Source: Acidimicrobilacustris europaeus
GTDB lineage: Bacteria; Actinomycetota; Acidimicrobiia; Acidimicrobiales; Acidimicrobilacustridaceae
Reading direction: 5' to 3'
DNA: 64,000 nucleotides
NCBI GenBank assembly: GCA_965194515.1
Contig: OZ239146.1
Span: 1,054,001 to 1,118,000, forward strand
In this document: positions 43,028 to 52,002 of the stretch, in pieces
Layout: every line of letters begins with the position of its first letter
Numbering within the stretch: position 1 is the stretch's first letter
Notes under the pieces: model-generated
Told to the model about the DNA's origin: nothing
The model's database searches: none
What the model saw: the letters and a program-made list of their open reading frames with translations, nothing else
Made by a program: the position numbers and the translations under genes

Positions 43028-43858
43028 TCAACCCGCTGGCTTCCATAGGACGACATCGGCATAGACGAGGTCGTTCAGATTCGCGAACATCGAGATGTCG
43101 ACGGTTGACTCAAGTGCCGCATCGTTCGTGCGGACAGCCGTGATAGTTCCAATCGGAAGATTCGGTGGGAAGGGGCTGCCGGCGAGACCGCTCGTAGCGG
43201 CAATCGCGCCGACCGTGACGGCTTGGCGCGAATCGATGTTGGAGCCGCGAAGACTTCCGTCGTTACCAGTTCCCTGGGCGATGCCTATTGCCGCTGTTCC
43301 GACCACAGAAAAGCCCACACGAAAGGTGCCGCTCGAAAGGAGGGCGACCACAGATCGGTTCTCACCGACTTCGACAACTTTTCCAATGAGCCCTTCACCA
43401 GTAACGACAGGCATATTGCGCTCGATCCCAGAGGATGACCCCTTATCGAGTTCGATCCGATCACCGAAATTACCAACCGCTCCGGAAACGACACGGGTGT
43501 GAACAACCGGAGTGTCACCAACAAACGGAATACCCACGAGTTGCAACAACTGTTGCAACTGTTCTTTCGCGATCGAATTCGCTGTTATGTCGCCCTTCAA
43601 TCGATCGTTCTCTTCACGGAGAGCGTCGTTGTCTTTCTTCAAATCATTCTGGTCAAACGCGCTGTCCCACGCGTTGCGAAAAGGGCTAGCGATACTTGAT
43701 GCGGCTCCGCCCAGCGGCGAAAGCACCGTGAGTACGGCGCTGCGAACCGAATCAATTGGGCCGGAGCCACGGCCATCGAGAGTAAGCAGCAGTACTGCAG
43801 AAATCAGCAGAAGGCTGATGGTGATGCGTGACCGCCCACCGCGTCGCGACGATGCCAT
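43028..43858 (-). CDS. mreC: Rod shape-determining protein MreC
   Basis: 276 residues. A short cytosolic N-terminus (RRGGRSR), one membrane segment (about 10–28), a coiled coil (NDLKKDNDALREENDRLKGD) and beta-rich C-terminal domains with ARVVSGAVGNFGDRIELDKGS and GEGLIGKVVEVGENRSVVALLS. It links cytosolic MreB filaments to PBP2. It lies between mreB and mreD. Confidence 0.94.
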   Translation of the reverse strand: MASSRRGGRSRITISLLLISAVLLLTLDGRGSGPIDSVRSAVLTVLSPLGGAASSIASPFRNAWDSAFDQNDLKKDNDALREENDRLKGDITANSIAKEQLQQLLQLVGIPFVGDTPVVHTRVVSGAVGNFGDRIELDKGSSSGIERNMPVVTGEGLIGKVVEVGENRSVVALLSSGTFRVGFSVVGTAAIGIAQGTGNDGSLRGSNIDSRQAVTVGAIAATSGLAGSPFPPNLPIGTITAVRTNDAALESTVDISMFANLNDLVYADVVLWKPAG

Positions 43859-43871
43859 GTCTTTTTTCGAC

Positions 43872-44960
43872 TCAGTGGATGGTCGACGAGAAGAGGACGC
43901 CCTTCAGGGCATCGAACTCTTCAAGCGATTGGCCGGAACCGATAGCGACTGCGAAAAGTGGGTTCTGCGCAATGACGATCGGCATACCGGTCTCATGTTC
44001 AAGACGCTCACTGATCCCGTGAAGGAGGGCTCCACCGCCTGCAAGAACAACGCCTTGTTCCATGATGTCGGCTGAAAGTTCTGGCGGGGTCTTATCAAGC
44101 GTCACCTTGATCGCGTCGACGATCGCGGCAACAGGTTCTTCGATCGCTTCACGAATTTCTTCAGTCGTAGTGACAATGGTTTTCGGAAGGCCGGTCACGA
44201 GGTCGCGCCCACGGATTTCGGCGTGCAATTCGACTTCCAACGGCCACGCAGAGCCAAGCGCCATCTTCACTTCTTCTGCCGTGCGCTCACCGAGGGCAAG
44301 GCTGTATTCCTTCTTGATGTAGTTAATGATCGCTGCATCAAGTGCATCGCCACCGACTCGAGCCGATTGCGACGCAACAACACCGCCGAGAGAGATAACT
44401 GCAACTTCGGTGGTTCCGCCGCCGATGTCGACGATCATATTTCCGGTTGGCTCTTGGACGGGGAGGCCTGCACCGATCGCAGCAGCCATTGGCTCTTCGA
44501 TGATGTACGCGGGTTTACGCGCACCAGCGAATTCTGCTGCTTCTTGAACAGCGCGTTGTTCAACGGGAGTGATCCCAGACGGGACACAGATGACCATTCG
44601 TGGCTTCGACCACTTCGATGTGTGAACCTTCTGGATGAAGTAGCGCAGCATCTTTTCGCAAATGTCGAAGTCGGCAATGACTCCATCGCGGAGCGGTCGG
44701 ATGGCCTGGATATGCGCCGGCGTGCGACCAATCATGCGCTTGGCTTCGGCGCCAACGGCGACTGGTCGGCCGTCTTTGATATTGATGGCTACAACCGATG
44801 GCTCGTTGAGGACGATTCCTTCGCCTCGGACGTAGACGAGCGTGTTCGCCGTGCCGAGATCGACCGCCATGTCTCGCCCAACGATGTTGGACAGCGAGTC
44901 ACGTGAAGCGATCGAATTGGAGATACTTGAAGAGATGGAGCTGAAGATGTTCCCGGCCAT
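43872..44960 (-). CDS. mreB: Rod shape-determining protein MreB (bacterial actin)
   Basis: 362 residues. The actin-like ATP-binding motifs are DMAVDLGTANTLVYVRG, MIVDIGGGTTEVAVISLGG and LAGGGALLHGISERL. The N-terminus has about 28 extra Ser-rich residues (NIFSSISSSISNSIASRDS) before the usual start, possibly a membrane-binding helix. It forms filaments that guide side-wall synthesis and starts the mreBCD–mrdA–rodA run. The 184-base gap upstream (44961–45144) has no gene and probably the mreB promoter, which I could not define. Confidence 0.97.
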   Translation of the reverse strand: MAGNIFSSISSSISNSIASRDSLSNIVGRDMAVDLGTANTLVYVRGEGIVLNEPSVVAINIKDGRPVAVGAEAKRMIGRTPAHIQAIRPLRDGVIADFDICEKMLRYFIQKVHTSKWSKPRMVICVPSGITPVEQRAVQEAAEFAGARKPAYIIEEPMAAAIGAGLPVQEPTGNMIVDIGGGTTEVAVISLGGVVASQSARVGGDALDAAIINYIKKEYSLALGERTAEEVKMALGSAWPLEVELHAEIRGRDLVTGLPKTIVTTTEEIREAIEEPVAAIVDAIKVTLDKTPPELSADIMEQGVVLAGGGALLHGISERLEHETGMPIVIAQNPLFAVAIGSGQSLEEFDALKGVLFSSTIH

Positions 44961-45144
44961 GGGGTGAGCCTCCCGTTGGAGCTCTGGGCCCGTTGCTCTC
45001 CGCGAGAGCGACGACGAAGGTGCGGATCAGAAGAGATTTCAGAAAGACGACGGTTCCAACAAGCCCGCGCGGCTCTGCGCGTGACTCTCTCCGTCCTGTT
45101 GAAAGGCTAGTCCGCGGCCCTCGCGGGACCAACTGCGCCTGAAA

Positions 45145-45552
45145 TCAGAGACCTGGGAAGAAAAGTGCGATCTCTCGCTGGGCCGCTTCGGGACCATCGC
45201 TACCGTGAATCAAGTTCTCGGTGAAGAGAATGCCAAGATCGCCACGAATGGTGCCAGGAGCGGCATCGCGTGGGTTCGTCGCACCAATCATCGTGCGGGC
45301 GACCTGCCATGTGTCCTCGGGGCCTTCGATGACTGCGACCAGCGCCGGGCCACGAGTAATGAACTCCACCAATTCACCGAAGAATGGCTTATCGGAATGT
45401 TCTCCGTAGTGAGTCTCGGCGGTGGCTCGGTCGATCGTGCGCATTTCAGCTGCAGCGATCTTGAGGTTACGAGCTTCGAAACGACCGAGGATTTCACCGA
45501 CGAGGCCTCGTTCGACGGCGTCGGGCTTGCAGATAATAAACGTGCGATCCAT
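45145..45552 (-). CDS. ndk: Nucleoside diphosphate kinase
   Basis: 135 residues. RTFIICKPDAVERGLVGEI starts the protein, and the active-site His116 lies in NLIHGSDGPEAAQREI. It transfers the terminal phosphate between nucleoside triphosphates and diphosphates. It sits between folC and mreB on the same strand. Confidence 0.98.
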   Translation of the reverse strand: MDRTFIICKPDAVERGLVGEILGRFEARNLKIAAAEMRTIDRATAETHYGEHSDKPFFGELVEFITRGPALVAVIEGPEDTWQVARTMIGATNPRDAAPGTIRGDLGILFTENLIHGSDGPEAAQREIALFFPGL

Positions 45553-45608
45553 GGAGTGAACGCTAGACCAACCCTCGGCTGTGATGCGATTCGCCCACGA
45601 AGTCAGAA

Positions 45609-46913
45609 TCAGTCGCCGCGACGGGCGATGTCTTCGGCCGCGGTGCGTGCTGCGCCAGCGACATAGAGAGAACCAGCAACGAGAATGACGTCGTCTTCGG
45701 TCGATACATCAATTGCACGCTGGACGGCTGTCGGTACATCGTCGATTTGCTCAACCATGACGCCCATCGCCCGAACAACTGCCGCCACATCGACAGCGGG
45801 TACCGCACGTGGGCTGTTTGGCGTGCACGCAATCACGAGATCGGCGTTACGAACATCGAGCGATTCAAGCATCTCGACGACATCGCGACCACCAAGCATC
45901 CCGATGACAAGAACTCTTCGACCAGCGACATCGAACTCGTCGCGCAATGTCAACGCTGCAGCGCGCGCTCCTTCAGGATTATGCGCTCCGTCAAGAATCA
46001 AGAGTGGAGAGTGCGACACCACTTCGAAACGCCCCGGCATCGTTACGGACCGAAACGCCTCTTGAACGACTGTCTCATCGAGCAATCGATCGAAGAACGA
46101 TTCCACCGCAACAATTGCCGTTGCTGCGTTGTCGGATTGGTGCGCGCCGTGCAATGGCACAAGAAGATCTTCGTAGGTACCGAATGGTGTGCGGAGATCG
46201 ATCAAATGACCCCCAACGGCATAGAGATCACTGATGACCTCGTAATCGACATCGGCGGCGTACATCCGCTCGGGCCCCTCAGCATCGAAGATGGCTTTCA
46301 GCGTGGAATCGGTAACTCCGGTGACGAGCGTCGACGTTCCGGTAATGATGCCGGCCTTTTCCGTAGCAATCGCTTGCTTCCACTCCCCTTCACCATCGGT
46401 GTGGTCGCGACCGATATTGGTAATGACAGCGACATCCGCCTCGCACACATTCGTGGCGTCGTAGCGGCCGAGTAATCCGACCTCGACGACAGCAACATCG
46501 ACCGCCGATTCGGCAAACCACAAAAGCGCAGCGGCGGTCAAAAGTTCAAAGTACGAGGGAGTGATTCCCGACAACGGTGCGACACGGGCGATCTCTGTGA
46601 CCACTGCTGCGAACTGCTCGTCGGAGATTGCTTCGGCATTCCAACTGATGCGCTCGTTAATGCGCTGCAGATGGGGACTGCTGTACGTGCCGACCGATAG
46701 CCCATGCTCGACGAGCAATGCCGTGATCATTCGGGCAGTGGAACCCTTGCCGTTTGTGCCGGTCACGTGAATGACTGGAAATGACTCCTGGGGATCTCCG
46801 AGGACACCAACGAGGCGCTGCATGTGATCGAGCGACAGGCCATGAATAACGCCAGCAGTTGCTTCGAGGTTGATATGTGACTCGAGGTACGCGAGTGATT
46901 CGTTGAAGTTCAC
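45609..46913 (-). CDS. folC: Bifunctional dihydrofolate/folylpolyglutamate synthase
   Basis: 434 residues, Mur-ligase family. The ATP loop is VTGTNGKGSTARM, followed by YSSPHLQRINERI, VVEVGLLGRYDATNV, the NIGRDHTD segment and LILDGAHNPEGARA. It attaches glutamates to (dihydro)folate. In many Actinobacteria valS lies between clpX and folC; here only 33 bases separate them. Confidence 0.95.
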   Translation of the reverse strand: MNFNESLAYLESHINLEATAGVIHGLSLDHMQRLVGVLGDPQESFPVIHVTGTNGKGSTARMITALLVEHGLSVGTYSSPHLQRINERISWNAEAISDEQFAAVVTEIARVAPLSGITPSYFELLTAAALLWFAESAVDVAVVEVGLLGRYDATNVCEADVAVITNIGRDHTDGEGEWKQAIATEKAGIITGTSTLVTGVTDSTLKAIFDAEGPERMYAADVDYEVISDLYAVGGHLIDLRTPFGTYEDLLVPLHGAHQSDNAATAIVAVESFFDRLLDETVVQEAFRSVTMPGRFEVVSHSPLLILDGAHNPEGARAAALTLRDEFDVAGRRVLVIGMLGGRDVVEMLESLDVRNADLVIACTPNSPRAVPAVDVAAVVRAMGVMVEQIDDVPTAVQRAIDVSTEDDVILVAGSLYVAGAARTAAEDIARRGD

Positions 46914-46946
46914 AGAGTCGGACGCAATGGAGTGAGGGGTTGCGAC

Positions 46947-48218
46947 TTAGGACGCAGCGCGACGGGGCCGGTTTGTGTGCGGCGTGCTTGCCCGAGTGAT
47001 GAAGATCGGCTCAGTCCGCTCGATAACCGACTCGGCGCCAATGATGACCTTGGCAACGTCTTCGCGACTCGGCAGGTCATACATGATTTCGAGGAGAACC
47101 TCTTCAAGAATTGCGCGCAACCCGCGAGCACCCGTGCCACGAACAAGTGCCTGATCAGCAATTGCGTTGAGTGCTTCCGGCGTGAACTCAAGTTCGACGT
47201 CTTCGAATTCGAAGAACTTTTGGTATTGCTTCACAAGAGCGTTACGAGGTTCGACAAGGATTTCGACAAGCGCTTCACGGTCGAGATTGGCGACAGCGCC
47301 GATCACTGGGAGTCGGCCGATGAATTCGGGGATAAGCCCGAACTTGATGAGGTCTTCCGGGAGGATGCTCTTGTAGAGAGCACCAACATCGGTCTTGTCG
47401 GAACGGAGTTCGGCAGAGAAGCCGATGCCCTTCTTGCCGATTCGGCTTTCGATGAGCTTGTCGATTCCTGCGAAAGCACCACCACAGATAAACAGAATGT
47501 TGGTGGTATCGATCTGAATGAATTCCTGGTGTGGATGCTTACGTCCGCCCTGAGGTGGAACCGATGCTGTGGTTCCTTCGAGAATCTTCAGCAGTGCCTG
47601 CTGCACACCTTCACCGGAAACGTCGCGAGTGATCGATGGGTTCTCGGCTTTGCGAGCGACCTTGTCGATTTCGTCGATGTAGATGATGCCGGTCTCGGCC
47701 TTCTTGACGTCGTAGTCGGCAGCTTGAATGAGCTTGAGCAGAATGTTCTCGACGTCTTCACCGACGTAACCGGCTTCGGTGAGCGCAGTTGCGTCGGCAA
47801 TTGCGAACGGAACGTTCAGCATGCGAGCAAGAGTCTGCGCAAGAAGTGTCTTGCCGCAACCGGTCGGACCGATGAGGAGGATGTTCGACTTTGCGAGTTC
47901 GACATCGTCGCGCTGCGCTACGCCGTACTGCACTCGGCGATAATGGTTGTAGACCGCGACGGCGAGAATCCGCTTCGCCTGTTCCTGCCCAACGATGTAG
48001 TCGTTCAGGAATTCAAAAATTTCAACCGGCTTGGGAAGTTCTTCGAGGGACAACTCGCCGGTTTCGGAGAGTTCCTCTTCGATGATCTCGTTACACAGGT
48101 CAATGCACTCGTCGCAGATGTAGACACCAGGACCAGCGATCAGTTTCTTGACCTGCTTCTGGGACTTCCCGCAAAACGAGCACTTCAGAAGTTCGCCACC
48201 ATCTCCGAACTTGGCCAC
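46947..48218 (-). CDS. clpX: ATP-dependent protease ATP-binding subunit ClpX
   Basis: 423 residues. The N-terminal zinc-binding domain has Cys at 13, 16, 35 and 38. The AAA+ domain has Walker A GPTGCGKT, Walker B IIYIDEIDK, the pore loop in AGYVGEDVE and the arginine/sensor end GTGARGLRAI. It unfolds substrates for ClpP, encoded immediately upstream in the transcript. The long open frame on the opposite strand here is a codon-bias shadow. Confidence 0.98.
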   Translation of the reverse strand: MAKFGDGGELLKCSFCGKSQKQVKKLIAGPGVYICDECIDLCNEIIEEELSETGELSLEELPKPVEIFEFLNDYIVGQEQAKRILAVAVYNHYRRVQYGVAQRDDVELAKSNILLIGPTGCGKTLLAQTLARMLNVPFAIADATALTEAGYVGEDVENILLKLIQAADYDVKKAETGIIYIDEIDKVARKAENPSITRDVSGEGVQQALLKILEGTTASVPPQGGRKHPHQEFIQIDTTNILFICGGAFAGIDKLIESRIGKKGIGFSAELRSDKTDVGALYKSILPEDLIKFGLIPEFIGRLPVIGAVANLDREALVEILVEPRNALVKQYQKFFEFEDVELEFTPEALNAIADQALVRGTGARGLRAILEEVLLEIMYDLPSREDVAKVIIGAESVIERTEPIFITRASTPHTNRPRRAAS

Positions 48219-48246
48219 GTTGGGGTACCCCTTGGTCTGTTGAGTC

Positions 48247-48912
48247 TTAGCGGACGGCCGTGATTGGGCCGCTCGTATCGGCGAGCTCCCGGACTGAAAT
48301 CACCTCGTCGATGATCCCGTAGTCCTTTGCTTCCTCTGCAGACATTACAAAGTCCCGGTCGGTGTCCCGGTGGATCTTCTCTTGGGTCTGCCCTGTATGG
48401 AAGGAAAGGACCTCTTCCAGAAGGGATCGGATGCGGAGAATCTCTCGGGCCGCCAGCTCGATATCGGTGGCCTGGCCCTGAGCACCGGCGTATGGCTGGT
48501 GGATCAAAATACGGGCGTGAGGCAGGGCAAGGCGCTTTCCGGGGGTGCCGGCAGCAAGAAGAACGGCCGCTGCGGAGGCAGCCTGACCAAAGCAAATGGT
48601 CATGATGTCGGGCTTGACGAACTGCATGGTGTCGTAGATCGCCATGAGAGCAAGAACATCGCCACCAGGGCTGTTGATGTAGATGTTGATGTCCTTGTCG
48701 GGATTCTCCGACTCGAGATGCAGCAGCTGGGCGCAGATGAGATTGGCAACGGTGTCATCGATCGGGGTGCCGATGAAAATGATGTTTTCCTTCAGCAACC
48801 GCGAATAGAGATCGGCCGTAATAGTCTGACCGCGACTGGTTTCATAGATAACCGTCGGATTCGGGATGTAGTTGCTGATCTTCAGGTTGGCCAAGCCGCT
48901 GGATTCGGTCAC
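48247..48912 (-). CDS. clpP: ATP-dependent Clp protease proteolytic subunit
   Basis: 221 residues. Catalytic triad: Ser113 in GQAASAAAVLL, His138 in ARILIHQP and Asp187 in DTDRDFVMSA. It forms tetradecameric chambers with ClpX or ClpC. Its start overlaps the tig stop by four bases. Only one clpP is seen here, although Actinobacteria commonly have two adjacent copies; a second may lie elsewhere. Confidence 0.97.
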   Translation of the reverse strand: MTESSGLANLKISNYIPNPTVIYETSRGQTITADLYSRLLKENIIFIGTPIDDTVANLICAQLLHLESENPDKDINIYINSPGGDVLALMAIYDTMQFVKPDIMTICFGQAASAAAVLLAAGTPGKRLALPHARILIHQPYAGAQGQATDIELAAREILRIRSLLEEVLSFHTGQTQEKIHRDTDRDFVMSAEEAKDYGIIDEVISVRELADTSGPITAVR

Positions 48913-50285
48913 TCGGTTTCGTCCTCCTCGGACGCTGGGGTCTCCGGCACGGTATCGCCATCCTCGTCATCTGAGACTGCAAGATCGGCAAAAACGATGC
49001 TGTTGCCAGCTTCGTCCGAGATACGGACCGATTCGGTCAGCCAATCGAGAGCTTTACGCTTCGCGATGTCGGTCTTCAGGGCCGGAAGATGTCCGGCCTC
49101 AATGAGTTGGGAGCGAACAACATCGCTGTCCTGCTGCACACGAGCGGCCACGGCCTCGAACTCGAGATCCAGATCTTCTTCGAGTGCCTCGATGGATTCA
49201 GCCAACGCAATGGCACGAAGGGCAAGATCGACGCGAGCAGAACGATCAGCAGTGGTCTTGAGCTCGTCAAGGAACTGCTCAGTGTCAGTTCCAGAGAACT
49301 GGAGCCACTGTTCAAGCGACAGGCCCTGGGCCTGCAGGCGCATCGCCATATCTTGAAGGCGCTCGTTCATTTCAGCGGCGAGGAGTGGCTCGGGAAGTTC
49401 GTCGGTGACGAGTTCGGCAAGTGCTTCGCCGATCTTTTCGCGAACCATCATTTGCGACTGCGCCTTGCGAACTTCGGTCATGCGGGTGACGAGATCGTCG
49501 CGCCATGCCGCCATGGTCTCGAACTCTGATGCCTGAGCAGCAAATTCGTCATTGAGTTCGGGAAGAACCTTGGCTTTCACCTCGGTGACGGTGACCTCGA
49601 AATGGAGTGGGTCTTCCTCTTCACCGTTGGGATGAGGTGCATCGAACGAACGAGTGTCGCCAGCCGACGCGCCGACGAGTTGCTCGTCGAGCTCAGGAAC
49701 GATGCCTGCGGAGCCGACCTCGTAGAGGTACGCACTCGCCACAAGACCTTCAAGAACCTCATCGTTTTGTGAGCCTTCGATGTCGACCGTGACGAAATCG
49801 CCAGAGTCAGCAGCGCGCTCAACAACTTCGAGGTCGCCGTATTGGTTGCGGAAACGATCGAGCTGCGCATCGATTTCGTCGTCCGAAGGAGTCGGCGCTG
49901 GAATCTCGACGGCCATATCGGCGTAGCCACTCACGGTGATCACGGGACGAACTTCGACAATCGCGTCGAACTTGATGACTCCCGATTCTTGACCATCGGT
50001 GATCTCGATCTCGGGAGGAGCGATGACATCGACCTCGTTCGCGACCACTGCATCGGAGTAGTACTCCGGCAATGCATCGTTCAGAGCTTGAGATCGCCCG
50101 GCACCTGCGCCGATATGCGACTCAAGAACCCGACGAGGTGCCTTACCGGGACGGAATCCGGGTATGCGCACCTCACGGGCGATCTTTTTGAACGCCGCAT
50201 CGACGGCTGATTCGAATTCCTGCTCGTCGATCTCGACGGACAGCTTGACCTTGTTGCCCTCGAGGGCTTCGACAGTTGATTTCAC
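48909..50285 (-). CDS. tig: Trigger factor
   Basis: 458 residues. The N-terminal ribosome-binding domain includes IPGFRPGKAPRRVLESHIG. The FKBP-like prolyl isomerase domain (about 150–240) has GDFVTVDIEGSQ, and the helical C-terminal arms follow. The end is acidic (DEDGDTVPETPASEEDETE). It is a ribosome-associated folding chaperone. It heads the tig–clpP–clpX–folC series and is divergent from tRNA-Pro. Confidence 0.96.
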   Translation of the reverse strand: MKSTVEALEGNKVKLSVEIDEQEFESAVDAAFKKIAREVRIPGFRPGKAPRRVLESHIGAGAGRSQALNDALPEYYSDAVVANEVDVIAPPEIEITDGQESGVIKFDAIVEVRPVITVSGYADMAVEIPAPTPSDDEIDAQLDRFRNQYGDLEVVERAADSGDFVTVDIEGSQNDEVLEGLVASAYLYEVGSAGIVPELDEQLVGASAGDTRSFDAPHPNGEEEDPLHFEVTVTEVKAKVLPELNDEFAAQASEFETMAAWRDDLVTRMTEVRKAQSQMMVREKIGEALAELVTDELPEPLLAAEMNERLQDMAMRLQAQGLSLEQWLQFSGTDTEQFLDELKTTADRSARVDLALRAIALAESIEALEEDLDLEFEAVAARVQQDSDVVRSQLIEAGHLPALKTDIAKRKALDWLTESVRISDEAGNSIVFADLAVSDDEDGDTVPETPASEEDETE

Positions 50286-50394
50286 AGGTTGACGAGTCTA
50301 CCGGTGCGATTTGGCACCACGTCCAGCCGAGGAATTCAGTCCTGTTTCGAGTTCGAAACGGAAGCACTCAGAACTCGTTGTACGCTGAGCACGC

Positions 50395-50468
50395 CGGGGA
50401 ATGGCGCAGCTTGGTAGCGCGCCTGCTTTGGGAGCAGGAGGCCGGGAGTTCGAATCTCCCTTCCCCGA
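50395..50468 (+). tRNA. tRNA-Pro (anticodon TGG)
   Basis: Acceptor CGGGGAA with TTCCCCG, anticodon stem CCTGC/GCAGG, loop TTTGGGA (anticodon TGG), T-arm GGGAG-TTCGAAT-CTCCC. 3' CCA not encoded. Confidence 0.96.
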
Positions 50469-50505
50469 CTCGTGCACAACCGAAAACTCACTATCTGGGG
50501 CTTCA

Positions 50506-51792
50506 ATGGACTCTGGAAGCAACGCAGCGCCGAGGCTCGCTGAGCAATCGGTTGGAAAAGCACAGAACTCGCCTGATGGTCCCGGTCTCTCCGATCGGGA
50601 CCAGACGGTTAGGTGGCTCGCCGCCATTCTGTCGCTCACGGCCGGTGCCATTCATTTCGGCTACGCACCGCATCACCTTTCCGACGATTGGGCCCACGGC
50701 TGGTTCTTCATGGTGATCGCCGCATACCAATGCCTCTTCGCTGTAGTGATCATCGCTCGCCCCCGTCGATGGGTTTGGGCATCAGCAATTGTCGTGAACA
50801 CAGGCATCATCGCGACCTGGCTGGTATCTCGCACCGTCGGCCTGCCCTTCGGTCCAGAAGAACTTCGCTCAGAATCCTTCTCGGCGCCCGACATCGTGAG
50901 TTCGGTGATCGCAGCCGTGATCATCGTTCTTTCAATCGTTGCTCTTTCGTTCCCCGCTCTGCTCCAACGGCAATCTCACGATCGGGTTTCCCTACGCTTC
51001 GCAGCGTTCGCGATCGGAACCATCGCCGTTGTTCTTGGTGCTCTCATGCTCACTCCCACCTACACCTCTGCTCACGAAGCAGCGGGACATGGCCACAGCG
51101 AGACAACCGCACTTGATGGAACAACTCCATGTGAACTCTCAGGTCCCCCTGCATCTCCTGGCCAAGTGGCGATGGATGCTGAAGGACACAGCCACCGCGG
51201 ACCGTCGCCGCAGGTAGTTCTCACTCAAGCAGAACGCGAGCAGTTAATCGCCCAACAAGAGCTTGCTCGAACTGTCGTGGCCAAGTACCCGACTGTCGCT
51301 GACGCTGAAGCCGGGGGTTACAGGAAGTCAACAGAGTTTGTTCCCTGTATTGGCGCGCACTACACCAACCCTCGTCTCACCTTTGGATTTAACCCAGCAC
51401 GACCATCAGAACTTCTCTTCGACGGGACGTCGCCAAATTCAAAGATCGTTGGCTTGAGTTATTTGGTCTTCAGTCTGGGCGGTGCCCCTGATGGTTTTGC
51501 CGGAGGAAACGACATCTGGCATCAACACAACAGCAACGGGGGTCTCTGCCAGAAGGGCGGACTCGTGATTGGTGGCGAAGCGATGAGCGCCGAAGACTGC
51601 GCGGCGCTGGGAGGCAGGAAGGTCGCCCTCGACAACGTTTGGATGCTCCACGATTGGATCGTTCCGGGTTGGGAATGTTCGTGGGGAGTCTTTGCTGGCG
51701 AGTGCCCTGAACTCGGCGGTCGAACCGGCGGCTCGGCATGGGATGAGCCAGCACCGGGCTCATCTGGCGCCCGCCTCACTGCTGCGAAGTAA
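50506..51792 (+). CDS. Unrecognised membrane protein with His/Cys-rich outer domain
   Basis: 428 residues from the ATG at 50506; an earlier in-frame ATG lies inside tRNA-Pro. After about 36 polar residues come five membrane segments (about 37–52, 64–84, 90–110, 129–151, 164–186). A large outside region (about 187–428) follows. It begins with a His cluster (H190, H195, H197, H228, H230) and includes CIGAHYTNP (281–289), WHQHNSNGGLC (338–348), and further Cys at 365, 391 and 400. The pattern suggests a metal-binding extracytoplasmic domain with disulfides, but no family is recognised. It lies between two tRNA genes. Function unknown. Confidence 0.7.
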   Translation: MDSGSNAAPRLAEQSVGKAQNSPDGPGLSDRDQTVRWLAAILSLTAGAIHFGYAPHHLSDDWAHGWFFMVIAAYQCLFAVVIIARPRRWVWASAIVVNTGIIATWLVSRTVGLPFGPEELRSESFSAPDIVSSVIAAVIIVLSIVALSFPALLQRQSHDRVSLRFAAFAIGTIAVVLGALMLTPTYTSAHEAAGHGHSETTALDGTTPCELSGPPASPGQVAMDAEGHSHRGPSPQVVLTQAEREQLIAQQELARTVVAKYPTVADAEAGGYRKSTEFVPCIGAHYTNPRLTFGFNPARPSELLFDGTSPNSKIVGLSYLVFSLGGAPDGFAGGNDIWHQHNSNGGLCQKGGLVIGGEAMSAEDCAALGGRKVALDNVWMLHDWIVPGWECSWGVFAGECPELGGRTGGSAWDEPAPGSSGARLTAAK

Positions 51793-51826
51793 CCCCCACC
51801 GTGCACGCGATAACCTGACCAGGTCT

Positions 51827-51897
51827 GCGGGTGTAGCTCAATGGTAGAGCACCGTCCTTCCAAGTCGGCTATGAGGTTTCGATTACCTTCACCCGCT
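51827..51897 (+). tRNA. tRNA-Gly (anticodon TCC), slightly atypical
   Basis: Acceptor GCGGGTG/CACCCGC is perfect, the D-arm GCTC/GAGC is normal, and the anticodon loop CTTCCAA gives TCC. Odd points: a T·T mismatch in the anticodon stem (CCGTC/GTCGG), and the T-arm GAGGT-TTCGATT-ACCTT, where the nearly invariant G53–C61 pair is replaced by T–A. 3' CCA not encoded. Confidence 0.85.
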
Positions 51898-51903
51898 CTC
51901 AGA

Positions 51904-51930
51904 ACGAGAGGCCCCAATGGGGCCTCTCGT
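51904..51930 (+). terminator. Hairpin terminator after tRNA-Gly
   Basis: Perfect 12-bp stem ACGAGAGGCCCC/GGGGCCTCTCGT with an AAT loop, seven bases after the tRNA. No strong U-run follows, so it may be a processing or weak termination signal. Confidence 0.65.
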
Positions 51931-52002
51931 CGCGTTAAGGCGCAATGAGGATTCGGCACGAGGAGCGGAGCCGCGACGGATCCCTTCACTAGTGTCGAAC
52001 CA

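Noticed and set aside
45105..45130. GTCCGCG/CGCGGGAC hairpin as ndk terminator
   Set aside because: The arms do not match perfectly and no U-run follows in the ndk direction.
46932..48263. 443-codon open frame on the plus strand opposite clpX
   Set aside because: clpX on the minus strand is unmistakable (zinc domain, Walker motifs); the plus-strand frame is rich in Asp/Phe/Glu with no known domain and arises from codon bias.
50401..50505. 35-residue extension of the membrane protein starting inside tRNA-Pro
   Set aside because: It translates tRNA sequence; the ATG at 50506 gives a normal beginning.
50395..51930. Possible integrated element between tRNA-Pro and tRNA-Gly
   Set aside because: No integrase and no direct repeat of a tRNA 3' end were seen; only the single membrane-protein gene suggests it.
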